A stretch of DNA of 64,000 nt from Paenibacillus sp. FSL H8-0079 (GTDB lineage: Bacteria > Bacillota > Bacilli > Paenibacillales > Paenibacillaceae), in NCBI RefSeq assembly GCF_037991315.1, contig NZ_CP150300.1:3596001-3660000 (forward strand), written 5' to 3'. Shown piece by piece: positions 26,016-34,974 of the stretch. Both the position numbers and the translations under genes were made by a program. The notes under the pieces are model-generated. The model searched no databases and was not told the DNA's origin. It was given only the letters and a program-made list of their open reading frames with translations. Position 1 is the stretch's first letter. Every line of letters starts with the position of its first letter.

Positions 26016-26068
26016 CGATTTCCGAGATGGGGCATTTAACCGATCGCTCGTCTCCTCGTTAATTCATT

Positions 26069-26141
26069 AAGCTAACGAGAAACGTTAGCTCTATAACAAC
26101 AAGAAAGCTTTTGACCATGTGGTCAGCAGCTTTCTTTGTTT
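26069..26141. terminator. two adjacent hairpins, bidirectional terminator
   Basis: GCTAACG-5-CGTTAGC, then AAGAAAGCT ... GACCA TG TGGTC ... AGCTTTCTT with a T-rich end. It lies between the repeat and the minus-strand MFS remnant. Confidence 0.6.
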
Positions 26142-26184
26142 TGTTATCCATATCGCGAAACCGTATAGGGGAAATATATTCGTA

Positions 26185-26574
26185 CTATCCTACATTCGCT
26201 TTATCTGTTGGTTTAGTAATTTTCCAACCTAAGAAAATCACAATAAATCCAATAGCAATTAACAAATACATCGTTGGAAGGAAGCTTCCTGTGTAGTCAT
26301 ATAATAATCCAATGATAAAAGGACCTACAGCACCAATGAATAACGCAGTGATTAATAGATATACTGGCGAATTCGTAAAAAAGCGCAGAAATGTTGCGAT
26401 ACCAATACAAGCAATGAAGATGGTAATAACTTTCTCGGATTGGTAACGGTTTGCTAAGCGTCCGGCAAATAAGGAGCAAAATCCAATACATAATAACGGG
26501 ATAGAAGTCAGTAAACTTGCTGAAGTTGAACTCATGCCAACATCAGTGATTGTTGGACAAGATTCAAATTTTTT
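26185..26574 (-). pseudogene. MFS transporter remnant (CynX/NimT-like), both ends of the fold fused
   Basis: The minus frame begins inside the first transmembrane region (PTITDVGMSSTSASLLTSIP), keeps the MFS motif-A region (AGRLANRYQSEK), then jumps from LLITALFIG to AVGPFIIGLLYDYTGSF, which belongs near helix 11 of a 12-helix carrier. About 130 residues remain of about 400, so the gene has lost its start and a large internal part in frame. It is not expected to transport. Confidence 0.6.
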
Positions 26575-26665
26575 TCTTCTATTATAGATCTACTCTCATT
26601 TGTTCGTTAGTGCAGTTCAACATGTAGTGTTTTGATTTGGTCAGATAACTTAGGTACAGGAACAT

Positions 26666-26706
26666 CAATTTGTACATTGCGATTGATCTCCTTAATGTAC
26701 AAATTG
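26666..26706. repeat. perfect 13-bp inverted repeat
   Basis: CAATTTGTACATT and AATGTACAAATTG separated by 15 bases, in a stretch without an intact gene. Confidence 0.6.
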
Positions 26707-26747
26707 TAGATAGGCGCTGGGGCACGTTTAATCTGTCAGCCATTAAA

Positions 26748-26920
26748 CTATTTGAGCAGAAGAACTCGCATATACAAAACAAACATGAGGAGTTGCAACC
26801 GGGCAAAGTTCCTTAGAAGTATATACAATGCTAGTGCGCGCTCCTCTGGTATCCTATACTTAGCAGCTATCATAACAAATTCTCGATGTTGGGTAGGATC
26901 CCCCCCAGAAACAAGATTAA
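26748..26920 (-). pseudogene. possible frameshifted remnant
   Basis: The minus frame reads GGDPTQHREFVMIAAKYRIP then EERALALYILLRNFARLQ, with a protein-like composition. It opens right after a run of seven G (around 26901-26908), where an upstream frame (NMWKNNLILF) would join by a shift. No start, no known family. Confidence 0.25.
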
Positions 26921-27110
26921 ATTATTCTTCCACATATTACCTTGTTGATCGCTAGAAGGGAACCAAACGGTTCATTTTCGTTTACTAGTACAACTGGGCA
27001 AGTTCCAAACAGCCTTGTAAATGCTCCAAGTCTTGTTCTGAAATTTTTGGATTATTGCTATATGTGTAACGATAGAATTCACAAATAGCTTTCTCTTTAC
27101 ATCTCTAACT

Positions 27111-28019
27111 CTAAAGAGATGTATATTCCTTCATAGAAGATTGTGGTCTTAATCCTCTTTGTCTTATGCTACTAAATGAGATACCGCATAAAATAATAAT
27201 CACTCCAAGCCATTGAGACCAACCTACATATTCTCCTAGTACAAGAGAAGACATTATAACGGCCATGGGTAATTCAGATGCGGTCATAATTGTACCCATT
27301 CCTGAACCGATATGGGGCATACCTATGGAGTACAGAAGTGGAGGCAATACAACGCCAAAAACTCCGAGAACTAATCCATATGGACTCAATCCTGCCAGCA
27401 CATCCAGGTTGAATAAGAAGGTTGGAGGGAAAACCACAAAGACAGTAATAACAGCTCCAGTTGAAAGAAGGGCGCTTTTCAATACGGGCGAAGTATCTCT
27501 CGCAACAGAACCACTGAGGAAAATAAATAAAGCGAAAGTTGAAGCAGCCAGTAGTCCCCAAATTGTTCCTTGCCACGATAACGAGAGATTTCCTTGAGAA
27601 AAGATGTTAGCCGCTAGTACGGAACCGAAAAGGAGTATACCAATCGAGATTAGTTTGCCCCTGGTAGGTTTTTTCTTCTGAAGGACCCATTCGTATAATG
27701 TCCCAATCCAAACAAACTGAAATAGTAAGACAATAGCTAGAGAAGCATTTATGCTCTGTAGTGATTGATAATAAAACATACCTGTCAGTCCAAAGGGGAT
27801 CCCGGATAATAGAAGTTTTGTAATTTGCTTGAGAGTAAGGCTTCTCTTTTTGACAAAGATCACAAATATCCAACTTAAAACTGCACCAAAGAAATATTGC
27901 GCGCCAGTGACTTCTGGTGTTGAAAAGCCAGCGTTATAAGCCAGTTTAACAAATGTGGAAAGTATGCCGTAACAACAACCTCCCAAAAATACAATAAGTG
28001 CATAATGCCATAATTTCAT
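27111..28019 (-). CDS. EamA/DMT-family transporter
   Basis: 302 residues from ATG 28019, chosen because AAGGAGG is 7 bases upstream; the frame is open further upstream but runs through a terminator hairpin. Ten hydrophobic segments and two EamA repeats are visible, starting LWHYALIVFLGGCCYGILST and GTIWGLLAASTFALFIFLSG. Members export or import metabolites such as amino acids, nucleosides or drugs; the substrate is unknown. A hairpin with T tract in the leader (28044-28080) suggests attenuation. Confidence 0.85.
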   Translation of the reverse strand: MKLWHYALIVFLGGCCYGILSTFVKLAYNAGFSTPEVTGAQYFFGAVLSWIFVIFVKKRSLTLKQITKLLLSGIPFGLTGMFYYQSLQSINASLAIVLLFQFVWIGTLYEWVLQKKKPTRGKLISIGILLFGSVLAANIFSQGNLSLSWQGTIWGLLAASTFALFIFLSGSVARDTSPVLKSALLSTGAVITVFVVFPPTFLFNLDVLAGLSPYGLVLGVFGVVLPPLLYSIGMPHIGSGMGTIMTASELPMAVIMSSLVLGEYVGWSQWLGVIIILCGISFSSIRQRGLRPQSSMKEYTSL

Positions 28020-28043
28020 AAATATTCCTCCTTTTTTGCATAC

Positions 28044-28102
28044 AAAAAAACCACACAAATGCGCATAGGCATTCGTGTGGCGAAAATAGAGATCACTCTC
28101 TA
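28044..28102 (-). promoter_or_regulatory. leader hairpins: attenuator candidate upstream of the EamA gene
   Basis: On the minus strand TAGAGA-GTGA-TCTCTA is followed by CCACACGAATGC-6-GCATTTGTGTGG and seven T, then the ribosome site of the EamA gene about 15 bases later. No other minus-strand gene lies upstream for this terminator to serve. A 13-codon frame (MNEILKPDGCGFF) precedes the hairpins and could be a leader peptide. No known riboswitch consensus was recognised. Confidence 0.55.
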
Positions 28103-28379
28103 GAAAAATCCACATCCATCGGGTTTTAGTATTTCGTTCATTCCGGTATCAGTATAAAAGCAAAGGTTTGTTCTTGTCAATAACCTGTGAAAGAGATTGG
28201 GGATAAAAGTCAAAAGGAACCTACACCTTCAGTAACAGTTGAGTACATAGTAATGTGCTTGTATAGCAAATATTCTAAAATTCATATGGAATATTTGAAC
28301 TAAATTTTCTTTCATATATGAAATGTAAGTATGGTCATGTGAATACCTTTTTATAAGTCAAGTCCTAGTAAAAAAACAC

Positions 28380-28409
28380 TTGCATTTTTTGAAAAAAGTG
28401 TTTTATTAT
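28380..28409 (+). promoter_or_regulatory. promoter of the beta-glucoside operon
   Basis: TTGCAT, 18 bases, TATTAT. It gives a leader of about 270 bases before ATG 28687. The leader contains AAGGCT ... AGCCTT (28518-28553), but no recognisable BglG/LicT RNA antiterminator site was found. Confidence 0.4.
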
Positions 28410-28468
28410 TGTCCGCAAAGAGAGCTTGTACATCAACTGGGTTGTGACTGTTCAATCAGGCAATACCA

Positions 28469-28482
28469 TTTCTGGCCAGAAA
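28469..28482. promoter_or_regulatory. 14-bp perfect palindrome in the PTS leader
   Basis: TTTCTGGCCAGAAA, about 60 bases downstream of the putative promoter; candidate operator for an unlinked repressor. Confidence 0.4.
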
Positions 28483-28686
28483 AGACGTACTTTTTGCTAA
28501 CTTTTCACAAAATTTTAAGGCTGTTGACAAATTTGAAATTACTAAAATAGCCTTGCAGAATTGAGCGTCGTTGTGCAAAAAAACAGAACGCTGAACTTCA
28601 GCATGGAAATGATGTTTAGAGTCTATCCACTGGACAGCCATACAGTTTTTTTGATGCAAAGTCACAGCCAGAGAGGAAGAGCACTC

Positions 28687-30627
28687 ATGAATTATGATCA
28701 GTTGGCCAAGGAGATTTTGTCTCGAGTTGGCGGTGTTGAAAACGTTAACAGCGTTGTTCATTGTATAACACGATTGCGATTTCAATTAAGGGACGAAGGA
28801 ATGGCCCAAACAGAAGAATTAAAGAAACTGTCTGGGGTCATTACGGTCATGCAAAGTGGCGGTCAATACCAAGTTGTGATAGGGAATGAAGTTCCGGATG
28901 TATATAAGGCCATCACTAAACTTGGAAATTGGTCTGTAGAGGGTGAAGAGACTTTAAGTTCCGATGAAAATAAAACAGCCAAAGGAAATATCTTCAATCG
29001 TTTTATTGATATGATTTCAGGTGTTTTTCAGCCATTACTTGGTTTGTTGGCTGCGACAGGAATGATTAAAGGGTTCAACGAACTGTTTTTATCTTTTGGA
29101 TGGATTACGGAAACATCTGGAACATATCAATTGTTAAAAGCAACTGGAGATTGCTTGTTTTACTTCTTCCCCGTATTTTTAGGGTACACTGCAATGAAAA
29201 AATTTGGTGGGTCGTCCTTTATAGGAATGGCTATAGGGGCATCACTCGTTTACCCAACGTTATCGAGTTTAAGTGAAGGGGACCCTCAATACATTTTGTT
29301 TGGAGGGACAATTTTTGAATCTCCAATTCATATTACGTTTTTGGGTCTGCCAGTAATTTTAATGACGTATTCCTCCTCAGTCATACCCATCATTTTAGCT
29401 TCGTTCTCTGCATCTAAATTAGAAAAAGTTCTAAAAAGAGTTACACCACAAGTGGTACGAACATTCTTGGTTCCCTTTTTTACGATGCTTATCATCGTCC
29501 CAGCTACTTTTTTGGTAATAGGGCCTATATCTACATGGGCAGGAAATTTAATTGGAGCGGGCGCTACTGAAATTTACGGATTTAGCCCTATTTTAACGGG
29601 TATAATAATAGGCTCCATGTGGCAGGTTTTGGTTCTTTTTGGACTTCATTGGGGAATTATCCCCATCGCGTTGCTGAATATTGGAACACTTGGATCAGAT
29701 CCAATTATGGCGCTTTCTTTTGGGGCTTCATTTGCGCAAATCGGTGCGGTTCTAGCAGTTCTGATCAAAACTAAAAATCGAAAAATAAAAGCGTTGAGTG
29801 TACCGGCATTCATTTCTGGGATTTTTGGTGTCACAGAGCCTGCTATATATGGTTTGACCTTACCCTTAAGAAGACCATTCATTATGAGTTGTATTGCCGG
29901 AGGGATCGGTGGAGGTCTTTTGGGATATGCTGGGTCAAAATTTTACATTCTTGGAGGCCTCGGTGTGTTCGGCTATCCTAACTTTGTAAATAAGGTAGCC
30001 GGTATTGATTTCAGTTTTTATATGTCACTCATTGCAACTGCCGTCGCCTTTATTTTTGGGTTTGTCTTAACCTACTTTATTGGTTTTAAAGATCCAACAG
30101 AGACGATATCAACCAATATTGCTGAAAAACAAGAATTCGTTCCTAATACAAGTCAATTAAATGACCAACCCTTTGAAATCGTTAGTCCAATGACAGGTAC
30201 TGTAGTTAGACTCCAAGATATTAAGGATGAAACTTTCGCAGGAGAGTATATGGGCAAAGGGATAGCCATCTTCCCTACAACTGGACGTGTCGTATCTCCA
30301 ATAAACGGTATTGTACAAACGATTTACCGTACGAAACATGCTATTGGCCTTATCAGTGATGATGGAGTAGAAATACTCATTCATATTGGACAAGATACCG
30401 TTCAGCTAAAAGGTCAGCACTTCAATTCATTCGTGAAAGATGGGGATCGGGTTAAGGTTGGGGATGTCATTGTAGAGTTCGACTTGCTGGCGATCCAGGA
30501 TGCCGGTTATGAAATGGTAACCCCCATTGTTATTACAAATACGTCCATGTATCACGACATTGTAGGAATTGCAAATGACAGGGTAGATGAAAAAGAACCG
30601 TTACTCAAAGTATATGCACAAAAATAG
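28687..30627 (+). CDS. bglP: beta-glucoside PTS permease, EIIBCA
   Basis: 646 residues from ATG 28687 (GAGGAAGAG upstream). Domain order IIB-IIC-IIA as in BglF/BglP. The IIB phosphorylation Cys is about residue 26 in VVHCITRLRFQL; the IIC membrane part runs from about 105 to 460 (LLGLLAATGMIKGFNELFLS, FGVTEPAIYGLTLPLRRPF); the IIA active His is about residue 566 in ILIHIGQDTVQLKG. It imports and phosphorylates an aryl- or oligo-beta-glucoside, which the next gene cleaves. No BglG-type antiterminator gene is adjacent. The symbol is by family. Confidence 0.9.
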   Translation: MNYDQLAKEILSRVGGVENVNSVVHCITRLRFQLRDEGMAQTEELKKLSGVITVMQSGGQYQVVIGNEVPDVYKAITKLGNWSVEGEETLSSDENKTAKGNIFNRFIDMISGVFQPLLGLLAATGMIKGFNELFLSFGWITETSGTYQLLKATGDCLFYFFPVFLGYTAMKKFGGSSFIGMAIGASLVYPTLSSLSEGDPQYILFGGTIFESPIHITFLGLPVILMTYSSSVIPIILASFSASKLEKVLKRVTPQVVRTFLVPFFTMLIIVPATFLVIGPISTWAGNLIGAGATEIYGFSPILTGIIIGSMWQVLVLFGLHWGIIPIALLNIGTLGSDPIMALSFGASFAQIGAVLAVLIKTKNRKIKALSVPAFISGIFGVTEPAIYGLTLPLRRPFIMSCIAGGIGGGLLGYAGSKFYILGGLGVFGYPNFVNKVAGIDFSFYMSLIATAVAFIFGFVLTYFIGFKDPTETISTNIAEKQEFVPNTSQLNDQPFEIVSPMTGTVVRLQDIKDETFAGEYMGKGIAIFPTTGRVVSPINGIVQTIYRTKHAIGLISDDGVEILIHIGQDTVQLKGQHFNSFVKDGDRVKVGDVIVEFDLLAIQDAGYEMVTPIVITNTSMYHDIVGIANDRVDEKEPLLKVYAQK

Positions 30628-30635
30628 GGAGGTAA

Positions 30636-32090
<1,455 letters not shown>

Positions 32091-32186
32091 TTGATCGGTA
32101 GTATTCGCGTGTTAATTTAATGAAGCAGTATGACAAAAATATTTCAAGTATGTGTGCTAAATAAATACTTGAGGGGAAACAAGGCA

Positions 32187-32222
32187 GGCCACATAAGAGA
32201 AATCTCTCTATGTGGTCTTTTA
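32187..32222 (+). terminator. Rho-independent terminator of the PTS/GH1 operon
   Basis: GGCCACATAAGAGA ... TCTCTATGTGGTC stem followed by TTTT. Confidence 0.75.
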
Positions 32223-32295
32223 ACTCGTCTATATACGGGCTGTCTGGAAAAATGTCGGAGGACAATCCGGAGTTATCAGCCGATAACATAATGTA

Positions 32296-32324
32296 TTGTC
32301 GAGGGACAAGAACATTGTGTCATT
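32296..32324 (+). repeat. short copy of the dispersed repeat (left end only)
   Basis: TTGTCGAGGGACAAGAACAT followed by TGTGTCATT, the left boundary seen at 34711. It stops where a gene remnant begins. Confidence 0.7.
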
Positions 32325-32498
32325 TCGGATTATGTTGGTCCTCACTTAAGTGTTGGTAAAGACCTGATTAAATTTCAAATAGACAACTCCGGCGATGTTA
32401 AAGTCATTGAATTTAAACATATCAAGAATACCGTTTGCTCTCCAGCAAGCGGATATTTTAATTTCACAATCAGGGAGACATATAATAAATCTCATTAG
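32325..32498 (+). pseudogene. C-terminal remnant of an unidentified protein next to a repeat
   Basis: From 32325 the frame reads SDYVGPHLSVGKDLIKFQID then NSGDVKVIEFKHIKNT and continues to a stop at 32496 (ending FNFTIRETYNKSH). It is protein-like but has no start, and begins at the exact end of the dispersed-repeat match. It slightly overlaps the end of the TetR gene on the other strand. Confidence 0.45.
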
Positions 32499-33043
32499 CT
32501 AGTAGTTAATTGTCTCATATATAACTGCACCACTTGCGCTGACACAGCCTCGATATCACTGTCTATTTCGTCCAATACGTAGGATTCAAGTACACCCATG
32601 GTTGCCATCCCCAAAAACTTCAAAAAAATACGCTTATCGATGATCGGAAGTGTGTCATCATTCAGCTTTTTATCAATCTCTCCCATAGTAAAGGCCAACA
32701 GCTTTTTGCGAAAGGATGAAGCACTGTCACTTTGAAATAAAGCAGCAAAGAATGATTTGTGAAGCTCAAAGTAAGAAAACCACATGAGTGAACCTTCAGT
32801 TATGCCGATTTCCTTTTTTTGATCACATATTTCTTGCAGTTGTGCGATATGGTCGTCCACCATTTGATCCAACAGATCGTATTTATCTAGATAATGCAGA
32901 TAAAATGTTTTTCGACCTACATTGGCTTTCTCTGTCAGATGTTTAACTGTGATGTTATCAAACCCTTCCTGAATGATCATTTGCAAAAAATTAGATTGAA
33001 TCGCTTGTCTGGACTTTACGATTCTGCGGTCTATTTTATCCAT
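32495..33043 (-). CDS. TetR-family transcriptional regulator
   Basis: 182 residues, AGGAGG 8 bases before ATG 33043. Helix-turn-helix FDNITVKHLTEKANVGRKTF then YLHYLDKYDLL at about residues 28-60; the C-terminal part is the TetR_C_7-like helical domain common in Firmicutes. Divergent from the Cys-nucleophile hydrolase at 33207, with a TGTGTGT-ATTA-ACACACA dyad between them, so it most likely represses that gene. Confidence 0.85.
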   Translation of the reverse strand: MDKIDRRIVKSRQAIQSNFLQMIIQEGFDNITVKHLTEKANVGRKTFYLHYLDKYDLLDQMVDDHIAQLQEICDQKKEIGITEGSLMWFSYFELHKSFFAALFQSDSASSFRKKLLAFTMGEIDKKLNDDTLPIIDKRIFLKFLGMATMGVLESYVLDEIDSDIEAVSAQVVQLYMRQLTTS

Positions 33044-33081
33044 AGCGTCGTCCTCCTGTACATTCTACACAATGTATGTGG

Positions 33082-33099
33082 TGTGTGTATTAACACACA
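33082..33099. promoter_or_regulatory. palindromic operator in the TetR/hydrolase spacer
   Basis: Perfect 7-bp arms TGTGTGT and ACACACA around ATTA, midway in the 163-bp divergent region. Confidence 0.55.
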
Positions 33100-33206
33100 T
33101 GTGAGGTGATGTGGTTATTGAATCTAATGCTTGATTATTTTAACCTTAATATACACAAGGCGAATAATACGCACAAGTGTCATAAATAGAAAAGGTGGTT
33201 TTATAG

Positions 33207-34124
33207 ATGATAGTAATCCAAAAGAACGTTAATTTCCTAGCGCAGGGTCTAGCTTTAGCTGCAATTCTCCGAATACCTGAGCAGGCTGTAGAAAAGAAAG
33301 GTAATCCGGCTATTGTCTGTGTTCATCCGGGTAGTAGCTGCAAAGAGCAAACAGCAGGCATCTATGCAGAGAAACTTGCCGAGTTGGGCTATGTGACGAT
33401 TGTATTTGATGCATCGTATCAGGGAGAAAGTGAAGGCGAGCCTCGTCATGCCGAATACCCGTCCGCTCGTGTGGAAGATATTCGCTCTGCTGTGGATTAC
33501 CTGACTACTCTGGAATATGTCGATGAGCATCGGATTGGTGTACTGGGGGTATGTGCTGGAGGCGGATATGCTGTACATGCTGCAATGACGGAACGACGCA
33601 TCCAGGCAGTGGCTGCAGTTTCCGTTGCGAACATAGGTCGCGGATATCGTGAAAACGATCCAATTGGAATGTTGGAGCAGGTTGCTCAGCAACGTACGGC
33701 TGAGGCACGCGGGGCAGAACCTCTGACTAACCCATGGATTCCTGGAAGCCACGAAGAAAGAGAAGCAGCAGGAATGAATGAACTTGATATTAAACAAGCA
33801 GTGGATTACTACCGCACATCCAGAGGTCAGCATCCAAACTCACCTAACCGTTTGAAATTTACAAGTGTAGATTCCATTATTGCCTTTGACGCGTTTCATC
33901 TGGCAGACTCTTTGTTAACCCAACCTTTGCAGATCATTGTCGGTAGTATACGGGGAGCGTTTGGTTCTTACCATGATGGTCATGATTTGTATCAACGTGC
34001 AGCCTCGGAACATAAAGATCTGTTTATTGTAGAAGGAGCCAGTCATTATGACTTGTACGATAAGACTGAGCCAGTGAAGGAAGCTGTTGACAGATTGGAC
34101 GCTTTCTATAAAAAGTATCTTTAA
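33207..34124 (+). CDS. alpha/beta hydrolase with Cys nucleophile (dienelactone-hydrolase-like)
   Basis: 305 residues, AAAGGTGG upstream of ATG 33207. Motifs: CVHPGSSCKEQTAGIYAEKL (oxyanion region), YQGESEGEPRHAEYP, elbow IGVLGVCAGGGYAVHAA with Cys at the nucleophile position, and EGASHYDLYDK with the catalytic His. A Cys elbow is found in dienelactone hydrolases and in the YcjY-like group. The enzyme probably acts on a lactone or ester, and the divergent TetR suggests induction by a related compound. Confidence 0.8.
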   Translation: MIVIQKNVNFLAQGLALAAILRIPEQAVEKKGNPAIVCVHPGSSCKEQTAGIYAEKLAELGYVTIVFDASYQGESEGEPRHAEYPSARVEDIRSAVDYLTTLEYVDEHRIGVLGVCAGGGYAVHAAMTERRIQAVAAVSVANIGRGYRENDPIGMLEQVAQQRTAEARGAEPLTNPWIPGSHEEREAAGMNELDIKQAVDYYRTSRGQHPNSPNRLKFTSVDSIIAFDAFHLADSLLTQPLQIIVGSIRGAFGSYHDGHDLYQRAASEHKDLFIVEGASHYDLYDKTEPVKEAVDRLDAFYKKYL

Positions 34125-34280
34125 TGCGCTTTACGGACACCCCTCAGACAATAGACTATGATTTCTTAGCGCATGAATGTAAGAGACTATACTGATCTCT
34201 CTAAGAGAGGCACTCCGTCATCATTCATGGGAATAAATTTGTCTAAGAAAAGAAAATCCAATTCAATACCAAGATAAAAT

Positions 34281-34340
34281 ACAAGTTACAGGCGACCTGA
34301 GCTCCGAACAATTCGGAATTTGAGCCGCCTGAAACTTGTT
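34281..34340 (+). terminator. long Rho-independent terminator
   Basis: ACAAGTTACAGGCG ... CGCCTGAAACTTGT form an imperfect stem, with an inner CCGAA/TTCGG loop, then TTTGCTTT. Confidence 0.75.
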
Positions 34341-34399
34341 TGCTTTAATGTGCATTTATTGACTTAGCGAGAGTATCTTCATAATCAAGCTCAATCTTC

Positions 34400-34654
34400 A
34401 TGACGTCTGCGGGGGGGGGAGCGGGTGAGAAACTATTTGACTCCAATGCTAAGACATGGTCTTACGAAGATGTGGCCTTGTCTGAAAAGGAAGATCAATA
34501 TCCGGTTTTATTCTATTCTCATGGTGCAGGCGCTTACCCGCAGCAAGGCACGTTGTACTGTCAAGAGCTGGCTAGCTCCGGCTATATTGTCGTATCCATT
34601 GGCCACGCGGAAAGTGGTATGTATAAAAATTCCCCAGAATATTTTTTTATCTGA
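34400..34654 (+). pseudogene. fragment of a PAF-acetylhydrolase-like alpha/beta hydrolase
   Basis: The frame encodes YPVLFYSHGAGAYPQQGTLY then CQELASSGYIVVSIGHAESG, the conserved oxyanion segment of the platelet-activating-factor acetylhydrolase family. The nucleophile, acid and His parts are missing. It opens after a run of nine G (34409-34418), a likely slippage site, and stops after 84 codons. No ribosome site. Confidence 0.55.
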
Positions 34655-34710
34655 GATGTATAATTAGTAGCCAAAGGGATGTTGTAGAATGACATAAAGA
34701 TAGGGCTTTG

Positions 34711-34870
34711 TTGTCGAGGGACAAGAACATATTCCCATTGAAGTCGCTATTTTAGCGGCTTTTATATTTTATCGGTACAAGTTCTTGTCCCAAGCTAAGG
34801 ACAAGAACTTGTACCGATTACCGAAACGGACAAGAACATAGACCGATTGCCGATTAGGTGTATATCTAAA
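34711..34870 (+). repeat. full copy of the dispersed GGACAAGAAC repeat
   Basis: In order: left end TTGTCGAGGGACAAGAACAT; terminator hairpin AAGTCGCTA/TAGCGGCTT with T tract (34741-34765); perfect 20-bp inverted repeat ATCGGTACAAGTTCTTGTCC and GGACAAGAACTTGTACCGAT around CAAGCTAA (34771-34818); two direct repeats of period 29 (GGACAAGAACTTGTACCGAT and GGACAAGAACATAGACCGAT, each followed by TACCG or TGCCG); end palindrome TTAGGTGTATATCTAA. Compare 40362, which is nearly identical. Confidence 0.85.
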
Positions 34871-34974
34871 TAATCAGCATATGCACTTATTTGGGAACAA
34901 CTATAAGAATAATGTTACATTAATTAAATCCAAACCCCCGAGTTAGCTGTCTATATAACAGGAGGTGAACGACA

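Noticed and set aside
26582..26955. Open frames on both strands rich in Cys and Arg
   Set aside because: No ribosome sites, atypical composition, and they overlap a more protein-like frameshifted remnant on the minus strand.
33255..33833. 192-codon minus-strand frame
   Set aside because: It is the antisense shadow of the clearly coding hydrolase at 33207.
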